Source of the DNA: DTU032 sp964346175
Lineage (GTDB): Bacteria; Bacillota; Clostridia; Saccharofermentanales; DTU023
Direction of reading: 5' to 3'
DNA: 51,850 nt
Assembly (NCBI GenBank): GCA_964346175.1
Contig: CAYFTG010000008.1
Span: 1 to 51,850, forward strand
The notes below the pieces were generated by a model, which saw only the letters and a list, made by a program, of their open reading frames with translations, made no database searches and had not been told where the DNA came from. A program made the translations under genes and the position numbers. Of the stretch, positions 7,946 through 16,288 are shown one piece after another (within the stretch, counting starts at the first letter, position 1; each line of letters opens with the position of its first letter).

Positions 7946-8827
7946 ATGACCTTGCTGGTTAAAGAATTATTTTTGACGGGTGCTTTACAGGTAGCTGAGC
8001 CCGAAAGACCCTTCTGGTATACATCCGGAACTTTCGGCCCCTTCTACATTAATACTCATTATCTCTTCGGCGGTGCGGAGGCTGCCCAGTCTTTGCTGAC
8101 ACAAATTGAAGTAGAGTTGGAAAGCATGCCGACTTTTTACGAGCGCATTCACGTTTTGGTCCAAGAGCAATTGCTGCACAACGAGATCTATGCCCGCGTT
8201 ATGGAGCTTAGTCTGCAACAGTTGGAGCGGGATTTCGACTTAGCGAGTATAGATGTTATTTCCGGTGGTGAACGTCGGGATTTCTTCTTCTCTCTACCCT
8301 TGGCTGACAAGCTGCACAAGCCTCATCTCAGCTTGCGCAAGGATGGATCGGCTTATTTGCACACAAGTTTGAATGAAGAAGATTGGGGCGGCGAATCGAC
8401 AAAAGAAGGGAAATATTCCTGTGTCAGCCAGCCTGAACTAAACGGCAAAAACATTCTTCACGTGGCCGATATAGTTACCTTGGCTTCATCCTGGCTTGAG
8501 CGTTGGCTACCGGCAGTGGAAAAATGCGGCGGTTCCATTAACTATGGCTTTGCGATATTGGATCGCTGTCAAGGTGGTTTGTCTAGATTAGCGGCAGCAG
8601 GAGTTGAGGCAGTAGTTCTACAAAACACGGATTCTGACTTCTTTAGTGCTGCGGTAGAGGCAGGGATGCTTAGTGAAGCACAAGCGGAGCAAGCTGTCGC
8701 TTTTTTACGTGACCCTGCAGCTTATGAGAAGGCGTTACTGGCTGCTCAACCGGGATTTCTGCATGAAGAAATTGCTGCAGGAGGCAGAAATGCTGAACGA
8801 GCCCGGCTTTATCTTGAGCGAATGTAG
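7946..8827 (+). CDS. pyrE: Divergent orotate phosphoribosyltransferase-like protein
   Basis: By position it is the last step needed (orotate + PRPP to OMP), and the N-terminus FWYTSGTFGPFYINTHYLF resembles the OPRT substrate loop. At 293 residues it is far longer than the usual 190-215. It has SGGERRDFFFS and KPHLSLRKDG, recalling the OPRT core. Where a canonical PRPP loop (DDV-TTG-S) should be it reads HVADIVTLASSWLERW, so the loop is degenerate. A C-terminal extension (about residues 235-293) ends in ERARLYLERM. From memory, a clostridial PyrE subgroup shares this architecture. GAAAGGAAATTACG precedes the ATG. OPRT activity is inferred mainly from operon context. Confidence 0.75.
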   Translation: MTLLVKELFLTGALQVAEPERPFWYTSGTFGPFYINTHYLFGGAEAAQSLLTQIEVELESMPTFYERIHVLVQEQLLHNEIYARVMELSLQQLERDFDLASIDVISGGERRDFFFSLPLADKLHKPHLSLRKDGSAYLHTSLNEEDWGGESTKEGKYSCVSQPELNGKNILHVADIVTLASSWLERWLPAVEKCGGSINYGFAILDRCQGGLSRLAAAGVEAVVLQNTDSDFFSAAVEAGMLSEAQAEQAVAFLRDPAAYEKALLAAQPGFLHEEIAAGGRNAERARLYLERM

Positions 8828-8900
8828 AATAGATTAGAGCAGCTTCCGCCTAAAAGCTCAAAAGATGTGTTCTATGCTTCATCTAGCGGGGGGTTGGCAC

Positions 8901-8929
8901 TTGACCTCGAGAGCAAAGCAGAATATACT
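8901..8929 (+). promoter_or_regulatory. Promoter of the rimP-nusA-infB operon
   Basis: TTGACC (8901-8906) and TATACT (8924-8929) are separated by exactly 17 bases, a near-consensus vegetative promoter. Transcription would start near 8936, about 60 bases upstream of rimP. Confidence 0.75.
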
Positions 8930-8953
8930 AATTATGATACTTTTGGTACGGAG

Positions 8954-8976
8954 AAAGAGCGGGGGTCCCGCTCTTT
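8954..8976 (+). terminator. GC-rich hairpin in the rimP leader (pyr terminator or attenuator)
   Basis: AAAGAGCGGG (8954-8963) and CCCGCTCTTT (8967-8976) form a perfect 10-base stem with a 3-base loop. The tail (CGTTTGTAGG) is only weakly T-rich. It is the first strong hairpin after pyrE, so it may end the pyr transcript. It also lies about 18 bases downstream of the predicted rimP start site, so it is transcribed as leader. Confidence 0.6.
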
Positions 8977-8997
8977 CGTTTGTAGGAGAGATATTTT

Positions 8998-9456
8998 ATG
9001 AAAGCTTTATCTGAGAAAGAGAAGATAATCGAGAAAATATCGCCCGTGGCGGAAGCGCTTGGTCTTGAATTATTAGATGTTGAGACTGAACGAGCGGGCA
9101 ACCGCTCTATTTTACGTCTGATTGTTGATCGTAGAGGTGGAGTCACCCTTGATCAACTGGCAGAACTGAGCGAGCAGGCAGATCCGATGGTGGAATTTGA
9201 CTTGAAGATTGATCATTATGATTCCTTCGAAGTGTCGTCCCCTGGTCTCGACCGTCCGCTGAAGGAGATGGCAGACTTCATCAGATATGAGGGCGAAATA
9301 GTCAGCGTAAAGCTCTACTCCGCCGTTGACGGGCGAAAAGTATTCGTCGGCCCCCTAGTATTTACAGAAGATGAGGTTGGCATTGAACAAGATGGGGAGA
9401 ATGTTTTGTTTCCCCTGAACAAAGTAGCGCATATAAAGCGCGAGGTTGTTTTTTAA
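8998..9456 (+). CDS. rimP: Ribosome maturation factor RimP
   Basis: RimP assists 30S subunit assembly. The 152-residue length is normal. The sequence shows the family features: an N-terminal alpha/beta domain with PVAEALGLELLDVE (about residues 16-29), then DHYDSFEVSSPGLDRPL (about residues 74-90), the most conserved RimP segment, and a C-terminal SH3-like beta domain. TAGGAGAG lies before the ATG. It is the first gene of the classical rimP-nusA-ylxR-ylxQ-infB operon. Confidence 0.94.
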   Translation: MKALSEKEKIIEKISPVAEALGLELLDVETERAGNRSILRLIVDRRGGVTLDQLAELSEQADPMVEFDLKIDHYDSFEVSSPGLDRPLKEMADFIRYEGEIVSVKLYSAVDGRKVFVGPLVFTEDEVGIEQDGENVLFPLNKVAHIKREVVF

Positions 9457-9501
9457 GATAATTAACTTGCACATTTGCAGGATGGTATTAAAGGAGTATA
9501 T

Positions 9502-10920
9502 ATGAATCGGGAATTTATAGAAGCCCTGAATTTATTGAAAAAAGAACGCGGTATCGACACCGAGACTCTCTTGGAAGCAATTGAAGAGGCGCTGGTCGCT
9601 GCCTATCGCCGCGAATTTGTTATTCGCGTAAAAGATAGAGACCGCGGTGAGCGTCAAGATGACGAGTTTGAAGAAGAGCGCGACGACGGCATCACTGCGC
9701 ATATTGACAGAGAGACCGGCGAGATGCGTGTCTATCAGCCCATTACTGTAGTCGAAGAAGTGGAAGATCCCAATTCTGAGATTTCTTTACAAGAGGCTTT
9801 AGCTTTATCCGATGAGCTGGAGTTGGGCGACCAATTGGTGCGGGAAGTAGACCCGGCCGATTTCGGACGTCTGGCCGCACAAACTGCAAAGAGTGTAATC
9901 AATCAGCGTCTTTCTCAGGCGGAGAAAGAGAGAATTCACGAAGAGTTTTCCGATCGCGTGGGCGGTCTGGCTACCGGCGTGGTTCAGCGCAAGGACCGCA
10001 GTGAAGTAACTGTGGATATCGATCGCGCGGAAGCAGTCTTGCCGTACAGCCAGCAATCAAAACTCGACAATTACCGCTTTAACCAGAGAATGCGTTTTTT
10101 CATTCTTAAGGTAGATGAGCGTCGCAACCGTCCGATCGTGATTGTCTCCCGCAGTCATCAGGATCTGGTGCGTCGTATTTTTGAGCAGGAAGCTCCGGAA
10201 ATCGGTTCCGGCGTAGTTGAAATTGTCAGCATCGCCAGAGAAGCCGGTTCACGCACCAAGATGGCCGTAATCAGCAACGATCCTAACGTTGATCCTGTCG
10301 GCGCTTGCGTCGGACAGCGAGGCATGAGAGTTCAGGCAGTAATTGATGAGTTAAACGGTGAAAAAATTGATATAATTGCTTGGGATCCGGATGTTCAGAC
10401 TTATGTCAGCAACGCCCTGTCTCCGGCCAAAGTTATTCGTGTCATTCTGGAAGAAGAAGAGAAGAGTGCTCGTGTAATTGTTGCAGACCATCAGCTTTCG
10501 CTGGCAATCGGTAAGGAAGGGCAGAACGCCCGTCTTGCCGCCAAGCTAACCGGCTGGAAGATAGACATCAAGAGCGAATCACAGTATCGTGAAATGATAG
10601 AAGCAACTTGGCTGCCCGGCTTTGACGAGGCAGTCGCGGCTGATGAAGCCGAGCGTTACGACCTTGAGGAAAGTTTTGAAGAAGACTTTGACCCAGCAGA
10701 TGGGACATTGTTGGAGTCAACAGGCCCGGTTGGAGAGCGCGAAGCTATAGACTTTTTTGACAACCTCGAACAGGCATTAGACGATATTTCGGATGATGAA
10801 TCGAGTGTTGAAGAAGCTGAAGACTTCGCCGACGGAGGCGGAGCCGAAATCGACGACGAAGCCGAAAGCGACGCCGGAGAACTTGCAGAAGAGGAAGTCT
10901 TAGAGGAACTTCAGAACTAG
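9502..10920 (+). CDS. nusA: Transcription termination/antitermination factor NusA
   Basis: NusA binds RNA polymerase and nascent RNA and modulates pausing, termination and antitermination. The chosen start ATG at 9502 has AAAGGAG six to eight bases upstream and gives the conserved N-terminus MNREFIEALNLL; the longer frame from 9475 adds nine unconserved residues. The 472-residue chain holds the N-terminal polymerase-binding domain, an S1 domain (with GVVQRKDRSEVTVDI) and two KH domains (VGACVGQRGMRVQAV and LAIGKEGQNARLAAKLTGW). An acidic tail of about 100 residues is rich in Glu and Asp and is longer than in many Bacillota. Confidence 0.95.
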   Translation: MNREFIEALNLLKKERGIDTETLLEAIEEALVAAYRREFVIRVKDRDRGERQDDEFEEERDDGITAHIDRETGEMRVYQPITVVEEVEDPNSEISLQEALALSDELELGDQLVREVDPADFGRLAAQTAKSVINQRLSQAEKERIHEEFSDRVGGLATGVVQRKDRSEVTVDIDRAEAVLPYSQQSKLDNYRFNQRMRFFILKVDERRNRPIVIVSRSHQDLVRRIFEQEAPEIGSGVVEIVSIAREAGSRTKMAVISNDPNVDPVGACVGQRGMRVQAVIDELNGEKIDIIAWDPDVQTYVSNALSPAKVIRVILEEEEKSARVIVADHQLSLAIGKEGQNARLAAKLTGWKIDIKSESQYREMIEATWLPGFDEAVAADEAERYDLEESFEEDFDPADGTLLESTGPVGEREAIDFFDNLEQALDDISDDESSVEEAEDFADGGGAEIDDEAESDAGELAEEEVLEELQN

Positions 10921-10930
10921 AGGTGATATA

Positions 10931-11215
10931 ATGCGCGCGAAACCGCAAAGAACCTGTGTAGCCTGTCGTCGAAAAGGTGATCAAGCAACATTTTTGCGAA
11001 TCGTAGCCGCCGCAGATGGTCGCATAGGCTTAAACCCCGCTGCTCGTCTGCAAGGGCGTAGCGCGTATATATGCAGAAACCTAAACTGTTATGAGCTTGC
11101 CTTGAAAAACCGCTCATGGGAGCGATCACTAAGGCGACAGATACCGGAAGGGATTCTGCAAGAGCTTAAAGAATTAATAGAAGTAGAAGATAAAAAACGA
11201 AAGGAGCTTGTTTGA
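10931..11215 (+). CDS. ylxR: YlxR family RNA-binding protein (RnpM)
   Basis: The 94-residue basic protein has the YlxR signature RTCVACRRKGDQATFLRIV near its start (the usual motif is R-x-C-x-x-C plus K-x-x-L-x-R) and GRSAYIC in the second half. Family knowledge: YlxR binds RNA and has been described as a modulator of RNase P (RnpM). It sits in its conserved place between nusA and the L7Ae-like gene. AGGTGATATA lies upstream. Its TGA overlaps the next start. Confidence 0.9.
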   Translation: MRAKPQRTCVACRRKGDQATFLRIVAAADGRIGLNPAARLQGRSAYICRNLNCYELALKNRSWERSLRRQIPEGILQELKELIEVEDKKRKELV

Positions 11216-11541
11216 AGTATTATTTACGCATGATGGGACTGGCGCGTCGAGCCAACGAAGTTGTTTTGGGTATCGATCGCATCGAAGCAGCTTTGAATAA
11301 AAATTTTCAGGGCAGCATCTTTCTAGCCAAAGATATCGGAGCCTCATCACGCAAAAAGATACTTAGCTTAGTTGAACACTCGGACAAGGTCCATCTTAGA
11401 GAGTTGCCGGATAGCAAGGAAGAGCTGGGAGCAGCCCAGGGATTAAATTCCTGCGTGGCGATTGCAATAAAAAAAGGAACATTAGAACATACCATTCGAG
11501 ATGCAGTCGATAAAGCTGCGTTAGTCGAAGAGGGAGGTTAG
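11212..11541 (+). CDS. ylxQ: L7Ae/L30e/S12e/Gadd45-family RNA-binding protein (YlxQ)
   Basis: A 109-residue single-domain L7Ae-like protein, a family that binds kink-turn RNA. Features are the N-terminal LRMMGLARRANEVVLG, the central FLAKDIGASSRKK and CVAIAIKKG near the end. The start is TTG at 11212, overlapping the ylxR stop, with AAAGGAG seven bases upstream, so it is translationally coupled. Its position before infB matches ylxQ of Bacillota. Its biological target is not established. Confidence 0.88.
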   Translation: MKYYLRMMGLARRANEVVLGIDRIEAALNKNFQGSIFLAKDIGASSRKKILSLVEHSDKVHLRELPDSKEELGAAQGLNSCVAIAIKKGTLEHTIRDAVDKAALVEEGG

Positions 11542-11547
11542 CAATAT

Positions 11548-14500
11548 ATGATAAAAAGAGAAGAAGCAGATTCTGGACTCAGAGCAGGTTTTATAACAGA
11601 AGAAGAAGCTCTGCGTCAGCAGATGCAACACGAGGTGGAAGCTCCACCGGAAGAAGAAATTGAAGAAACTCCCGTCGAAGACGTGGAGGAGACTCAAGCT
11701 GCTTCGCCTGATCCTGCCCTCGAATTGAAGCCTTTATCAGGTCCCGGGTCGACCGTAGAAATGAAAGGGATCTCCGGAAAGAATATTACCGGCGTAATTA
11801 AAGTTGTCAAAAAGAACAAGAAGGCCGCCGATTCTACCGATAAAACAGAAAAAGAGAAGGAAAAGGCTAAAGCGGTTGAGGAAGCTGTGGAGAAAAAGGA
11901 AACCCCTGCAGTTGCCAAGGAAACCGTCGCAGACGTTGATTCAGTGCAGACAGTAGATACAGCAGTCACAATAGAACCTGCTGTAGTTAGCAGCGCGAAA
12001 AAAGAAGACAGCAAGAAGGTTGTTGCAAAACAAGTTCAGGCAGAAGAAAAAACCGTCAAGGAAGCAGCGGCTAAGAAACCCGCCGCCAAAAAAGAGGCTC
12101 CTGCAAAAGAGGCTCCTGCAAAAGAGGCTCCTGCAAAAGAGGCTCCTGCAAAAGTGGCTCCTGCAAAAGAGGCTCCTGCAAAAGTGGCTCCTGCCAAGGA
12201 GGCGACTGAGCAGCAAGTTGTCCAGCCTGAAGAAGTTAAAGAGTCTAAGAAGGCCAAAGAAGTTAAAGAAATTAAAGAAGTTAAAGAAGCTAAAAAGCCT
12301 GAAACAAGCGCAGAAACTGACGTTGCTGAGAAAAAAGTCACAGCAGCCCCTGAGAAAAAGGCTCCAGCCGTCAGTGTGGAAGCAAAGAGTGAAACTCCCG
12401 CCCCCGCGACTAAGGCTGAAGATAGTAAAAAAGCTGAAGATGTCAGCACTAAGAAGACAAAGCCAGCGGAGGAAAGCAAAGAGTTGGAACATTTTGAAGA
12501 GGCAGCACGTATAGCGGAGCTGTCACGACCCTTAACGCAACAGGTTAAAGCGGTTGAACCGAAGAAACCTGTAGCGAAGAAGAAACAAGCTGAGCCTCAG
12601 CAGGCGAAACCGCGAATCAGGCCTCAACAAGGAAATTATGTCGGCAAGGATGCCGATCGTCCTTTGGCTGAGCGCAGACAGGCCGAACGTGGGCGGGACC
12701 GCCAACAAGGCGGACGTCCGCAGCAGGATAGACCTGCAGACAGATCCAGATCCACAGACAGATCCAGACCACAGACCGGCAGAACAGATGGCAGACCCGC
12801 GGCAAGGACCGGTCCTGATCGTGGCCGCACAAGTCAGCGTCCAGCTACCCAGCGCCCATCTAGCCAACGCCCAGCTGCCCAGCGTCCACCTGTTGACACT
12901 ATAAAACCTGAAGTTATCGAGAAGGATATCTCTCGCAAGACATATGCTCAGAAGCATAAAGATCAGGAACGCAGACATCGCGCAGAACGTGAGCGCGATC
13001 AACAACGTGAGCGTCAGGAAGCACTGGCACTAGAGCGGAAACAGCGCCTTGAAGCAAGAGCTGAAAAAGAACGCAAAGCCGCACAAGTTTCGAAAGTTGT
13101 CCTGCCTGAAAGCTTGACCGTGAAAGAATTGGCAGAGGCTTTGAAGAAGACCACAGCTGATGTCATCATGAAATTAATGGAACTTGGTGTAATGGCGACC
13201 ATTAACCAAGAGGTTGATTTTGACACTGCAACAATTATTGCAGGTGAATTTAATATTGAAACTGAACAACTGGTTGAAGTATCCGAAGAGGATATCCTCT
13301 TTGATGACACCCCCGATAAGGAAGAAGATCTTGTTTCTCGTCCGCCGGTAGTCGTTGTTATGGGACACGTTGACCACGGTAAAACCTCAATCCTGGACTA
13401 CATCAGAGAGGCTACTGTTACCTCAGGTGAAGCAGGCGGAATTACGCAGCACATCGGTGCGTACACAGTGAATTTGAATGATCGCAAGATTACTTTCCTA
13501 GATACACCGGGGCATGAGGCTTTTACAACCATGCGCGCTAGAGGCGCACTGGTCACAGATATTGCGGTTCTGGTAGTTGCGGCTGACGACGGCGTAATGC
13601 CACAGACAATCGAAGCCATCAACCACGCACGCGCCGCAGAAACAGAGATCATTGTGGCGATCAACAAGATCGATCGTCCGCAAGCGAACATAGAGCGCGT
13701 TAAGACCGAGTTGGCGCAGTACAACATTATGGACGCCGATTGGGGCGGCGAAAACAGCATCATTCCCGTTTCAGCCAAGACCGGCGAAAACATGGATGAA
13801 TTGCTGGAAACGATCCTCATCACTGCGGACATCATGGAGCTCAAAGCCAATCCGAAGCGTCAGGCTAAGGGCACAGTTATTGAAGCTGAGCTTGATATCG
13901 GTAGAGGACCGGTCGCGACTGTAATTATTCAACGCGGCACACTGCGGACCGGAGATGCTATCGTGGTAGGATCCCAAATGGGATACGTACGCTTGATGCA
14001 AAACGACCGTGGTGAAAAGATCAATGAAGCTGGTCCCTCAATGCCGGTGGAGATCCTAGGACTATCTGAAGTGCCAGAAGGCGGAGATATCCTCTATCAG
14101 GTAAAAGACGAGAAAGTCGCCCGTGCTCTCGCAGAGCGCAGACAAGAAGAAGACAGAGAAGCGCGTTTGCGTGCCTCCTCCCACATGTCGCTTGAAACCC
14201 TCTTCAGCAAAATGGATGAGGGCGTCAAGGTTGATCTTAACGTCATCGTTAAAGGCGACGTTAAGGGATCGGTTGAGGCTGTGCGCCAGTCCCTGGAAGG
14301 ACTTTCTACAGATAAGATCCTAGTGCATGTCATTCATAGTGCCACCGGCGGAATTAACGAATCCGATATTCGCCTGGCTGAAGCAGCCGATGCGATCATT
14401 GTCGGTTTCAACGTTCGTCCTTCTGCCGTAGCGCGTGAACAGGCCGCAGCTTCTAACGTGGATATCAGGCTCTATAGCGTTATCTACGAAATGATTGAAG

Positions 14501-14838
14501 AAATCGAACAGGCCATGAAGGGCATGTTGGCTCCTGAATACAAAGAAGTTGTTACAGCTCATGCTGAAGTGCGTGAGATATTCAAAGTTACCGGTACCGG
14601 TACAGTTGCCGGCTCGTACATGCTTTCAGGCAAGGCGAACCGTAACGACAAAGTGCGCGTTGTTCGCGATGCCGTTGTCATTTACGATGGCGAACTAGCT
14701 TCGCTGAGACGCTTTAAAGATGACGTACGCGAAGTTGCTCAAGGCTATGAGTTCGGTGCCAGTGTGGAACGCTTTAACGATATCAAAGTCGGCGATGAAC
14801 TTGAGTTCTACACTATGAAGGAGATCGAAAATGTCTAG
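11548..14838 (+). CDS. infB: Translation initiation factor IF-2
   Basis: A GTPase that brings fMet-tRNA to the 30S start site and promotes 50S joining. At 1096 residues it is long for IF-2 because the N-terminal 490 or so residues are a low-complexity Lys/Glu/Ala/Pro and Arg/Gln-rich linker. That linker includes seven EAPAK units (residues about 183-217) and KEVKEIKE-type repeats. Then come the IF2_N domain (LPESLTVKELAEALKKT) and the G domain with G1 GHVDHGKT (606-613), G3 DTPGH and G4 NKID. Domains II to IV follow, ending in the fMet-tRNA-binding C2 barrel. AGGGAGG precedes ATG 11548. Confidence 0.97.
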   Translation: MIKREEADSGLRAGFITEEEALRQQMQHEVEAPPEEEIEETPVEDVEETQAASPDPALELKPLSGPGSTVEMKGISGKNITGVIKVVKKNKKAADSTDKTEKEKEKAKAVEEAVEKKETPAVAKETVADVDSVQTVDTAVTIEPAVVSSAKKEDSKKVVAKQVQAEEKTVKEAAAKKPAAKKEAPAKEAPAKEAPAKEAPAKVAPAKEAPAKVAPAKEATEQQVVQPEEVKESKKAKEVKEIKEVKEAKKPETSAETDVAEKKVTAAPEKKAPAVSVEAKSETPAPATKAEDSKKAEDVSTKKTKPAEESKELEHFEEAARIAELSRPLTQQVKAVEPKKPVAKKKQAEPQQAKPRIRPQQGNYVGKDADRPLAERRQAERGRDRQQGGRPQQDRPADRSRSTDRSRPQTGRTDGRPAARTGPDRGRTSQRPATQRPSSQRPAAQRPPVDTIKPEVIEKDISRKTYAQKHKDQERRHRAERERDQQRERQEALALERKQRLEARAEKERKAAQVSKVVLPESLTVKELAEALKKTTADVIMKLMELGVMATINQEVDFDTATIIAGEFNIETEQLVEVSEEDILFDDTPDKEEDLVSRPPVVVVMGHVDHGKTSILDYIREATVTSGEAGGITQHIGAYTVNLNDRKITFLDTPGHEAFTTMRARGALVTDIAVLVVAADDGVMPQTIEAINHARAAETEIIVAINKIDRPQANIERVKTELAQYNIMDADWGGENSIIPVSAKTGENMDELLETILITADIMELKANPKRQAKGTVIEAELDIGRGPVATVIIQRGTLRTGDAIVVGSQMGYVRLMQNDRGEKINEAGPSMPVEILGLSEVPEGGDILYQVKDEKVARALAERRQEEDREARLRASSHMSLETLFSKMDEGVKVDLNVIVKGDVKGSVEAVRQSLEGLSTDKILVHVIHSATGGINESDIRLAEAADAIIVGFNVRPSAVAREQAAASNVDIRLYSVIYEMIEEIEQAMKGMLAPEYKEVVTAHAEVREIFKVTGTGTVAGSYMLSGKANRNDKVRVVRDAVVIYDGELASLRRFKDDVREVAQGYEFGASVERFNDIKVGDELEFYTMKEIENV
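12094..12198 (+). repeat. Seven-copy 15-bp tandem repeat inside infB
   Basis: Seven in-frame copies of GAGGCTCCTGCAAAA run from 12094 to 12198. Copies five and seven read GTG in place of GAG, and the last copy ends CCAAG. They encode EAPAK/VAPAK units in the IF-2 linker. The near-identity at DNA level suggests recent expansion by slippage or recombination. Confidence 0.9.
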
Positions 14839-15232
14839 CAGGCGAAGCATGCAGGTCGCTGACGAAGTGCGCCGCGTTTTGTCAGAGACCTTACGTAATA
14901 GAATTAAGGATCCCGTGCTGGATGCACGGGTGTCCTTTATAGAAGTGCAGATGAGCGGCGATTTAGCCCATGCAAATGTCTACTACAGCGTGTTGGGAGA
15001 TCAAGAAAAGCGCGACGCTGTCGCCCTGAGTTTAAGCAAGTCTCTAGGTTTCTTCCGACGTGAATTGGGACATAAAATGCATTTGCGCATGACCCCTCAG
15101 ATTCATTTCCTTGAGGATCGTACAATTGCCGAGGGCTTTTACATGGATCAGTTAATCAATAAGGTTATTGCTGAAGATGAAGCCTCTGCTGAGCAAAGTG
15201 ATGAGTACGAGACGGACTCAGAGAATAAATAA
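14831..15232 (+). CDS. rbfA: Ribosome-binding factor A
   Basis: RbfA binds the 30S subunit and helps mature the 16S rRNA 5' end and cold-shock recovery. The 133 residues contain the KH-like core, with RVADEVRR-like start (MQVADEVRRVLSE), DPVLDARVSFIEVQMSGDL and an LRMTPQIHFLEDRT segment near the end. The gene overlaps infB by eight bases, with AAGGAGAT upstream of the ATG. An acidic tail (EQSDEYETDSENK) follows the fold. Its stop overlaps the next start (TAATG). Confidence 0.94.
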   Translation: MSSRRSMQVADEVRRVLSETLRNRIKDPVLDARVSFIEVQMSGDLAHANVYYSVLGDQEKRDAVALSLSKSLGFFRRELGHKMHLRMTPQIHFLEDRTIAEGFYMDQLINKVIAEDEASAEQSDEYETDSENK

Positions 15233-16281
15233 TGAGTAGTTTTAATCAAGACAGAAGCGAAATCGCAGCTACCATTAGTCGCTTGGCTGCTGTTTTATTG
15301 GAATATAGCCAAAAAAACGCAAGGCTGGGGATTTTTCCCCATGCCAGAGCCGACGGTGACGCCTTGGGTGCTGCCCTGTCTCTTACTCTCGCCTTGCAGC
15401 AGCTGGGCGCGAGCGCAACGGTCTTTACGGATGAGGAGCTTGCTCCTTCTCTCAAGTTCCTGCCGGGAACGAAAAACGTTTCTGTTTATCGCGACGAGAA
15501 GTCAGAGCAACAGCTCGACTTTGTTATCGCAGTTGATCTAAACTCTCCCGACCGCCTAGAAAGGCGCGAAGAGTTTTTTATGAAAACGGAGCAATATGCG
15601 ATTATCGACCATCACGTGCGCAAGCAGGAGAGCAAGGAACTTGAGCTGGTTTATACGAAAGCCTCCTCCACCTGTGAACTCGTCTTTCGTCTCATAGCAG
15701 AGCTGGAGACCTTGTCCACACAGAAGCTGTTCAATGACGATATTGCCACCCTGTTAATTGCCGGCTTGATGACAGATACGGGACGCTTCAGCTACAACAA
15801 CACAACACCACGTGGTCTTAGGCAGACCGCCTGGCTGATCGAAGAATTTACTGTGAATCTCTCTACTTTGACTCATGAATTGTTCGAGCGAACTACTGTG
15901 ACTCAGCTTCAGATTAGAGGAGACATCTTTTCCTCAATGAGGCTGGAGGCCGGCGGACGCATTCTTTTAGCTGCAGTTTCTCGAGATATGATGGAACAGC
16001 GAGGAGCTAAGGATGACGATCTTGATTACCTATCCTCCGATATGCGTGAGGCAGACGGAGTAGATGTGTCGATTCTTCTGCGCGAATCGCCTGATCGAAG
16101 TGAAATCCAAGCGAGTGTCCGCTCTAACAGCTGCTTGGACGCAGCTGCCTTTTCCAAACATTTTGGGGGAGGTGGGCATGTTCGAGCTGCAGGATTTACT
16201 TTAGAGGATGTGAGCTTGGCAGAAGCCGAGATCCTTGTCCTCGCTCAAGCCGAAACAATGCTCAATCAATGTAAACTTTAA
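15232..16281 (+). CDS. nrnA: DHH/DHHA1 phosphoesterase, NrnA-like (nanoRNase / pAp phosphatase)
   Basis: It probably degrades short RNA oligonucleotides and 3'-phosphoadenosine 5'-phosphate, using manganese. The 349-residue chain has the DHH domain motifs in order: HARADGDALGAAL (motif I), VAVDL-like FVIAVDLNSPD (motif II), IIDHHVRK (the DHH triad) and MTDTGRFSYN (motif IV). The DHHA1 substrate-binding motif FGGGGHVRAAGF is at the end. Its place between rbfA and truB is the standard Bacillota order. It starts on an ATG overlapping the rbfA stop by one base. Confidence 0.92.
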   Translation: MSSFNQDRSEIAATISRLAAVLLEYSQKNARLGIFPHARADGDALGAALSLTLALQQLGASATVFTDEELAPSLKFLPGTKNVSVYRDEKSEQQLDFVIAVDLNSPDRLERREEFFMKTEQYAIIDHHVRKQESKELELVYTKASSTCELVFRLIAELETLSTQKLFNDDIATLLIAGLMTDTGRFSYNNTTPRGLRQTAWLIEEFTVNLSTLTHELFERTTVTQLQIRGDIFSSMRLEAGGRILLAAVSRDMMEQRGAKDDDLDYLSSDMREADGVDVSILLRESPDRSEIQASVRSNSCLDAAAFSKHFGGGGHVRAAGFTLEDVSLAEAEILVLAQAETMLNQCKL

Positions 16282-16288
16282 TGAAAAA

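Noticed and set aside
8836..8862. Weak hairpin after pyrE (GAGCAGCTT with AAGCTC)
   Set aside because: The stem is short and no T-tract follows, so it is not called a terminator.
12094..12198. CRISPR array
   Set aside because: The 15-bp units are contiguous without spacers and in frame within infB.
11941..12492. Two long minus-strand reading frames with Cys/Phe/Arg and Ala/Gly/Ser repeats over infB
   Set aside because: They are antisense shadows of the EAPAK and Lys/Glu repeats of IF-2; there is no ribosome binding site, and the repeats only mirror the plus-strand codons.
12020..12514. Plus-strand frame encoding very basic QKRLLQKRLL-type repeats
   Set aside because: It is an alternative frame of the same infB 15-bp repeat, and the codon bias and lack of a ribosome binding site argue against a gene.
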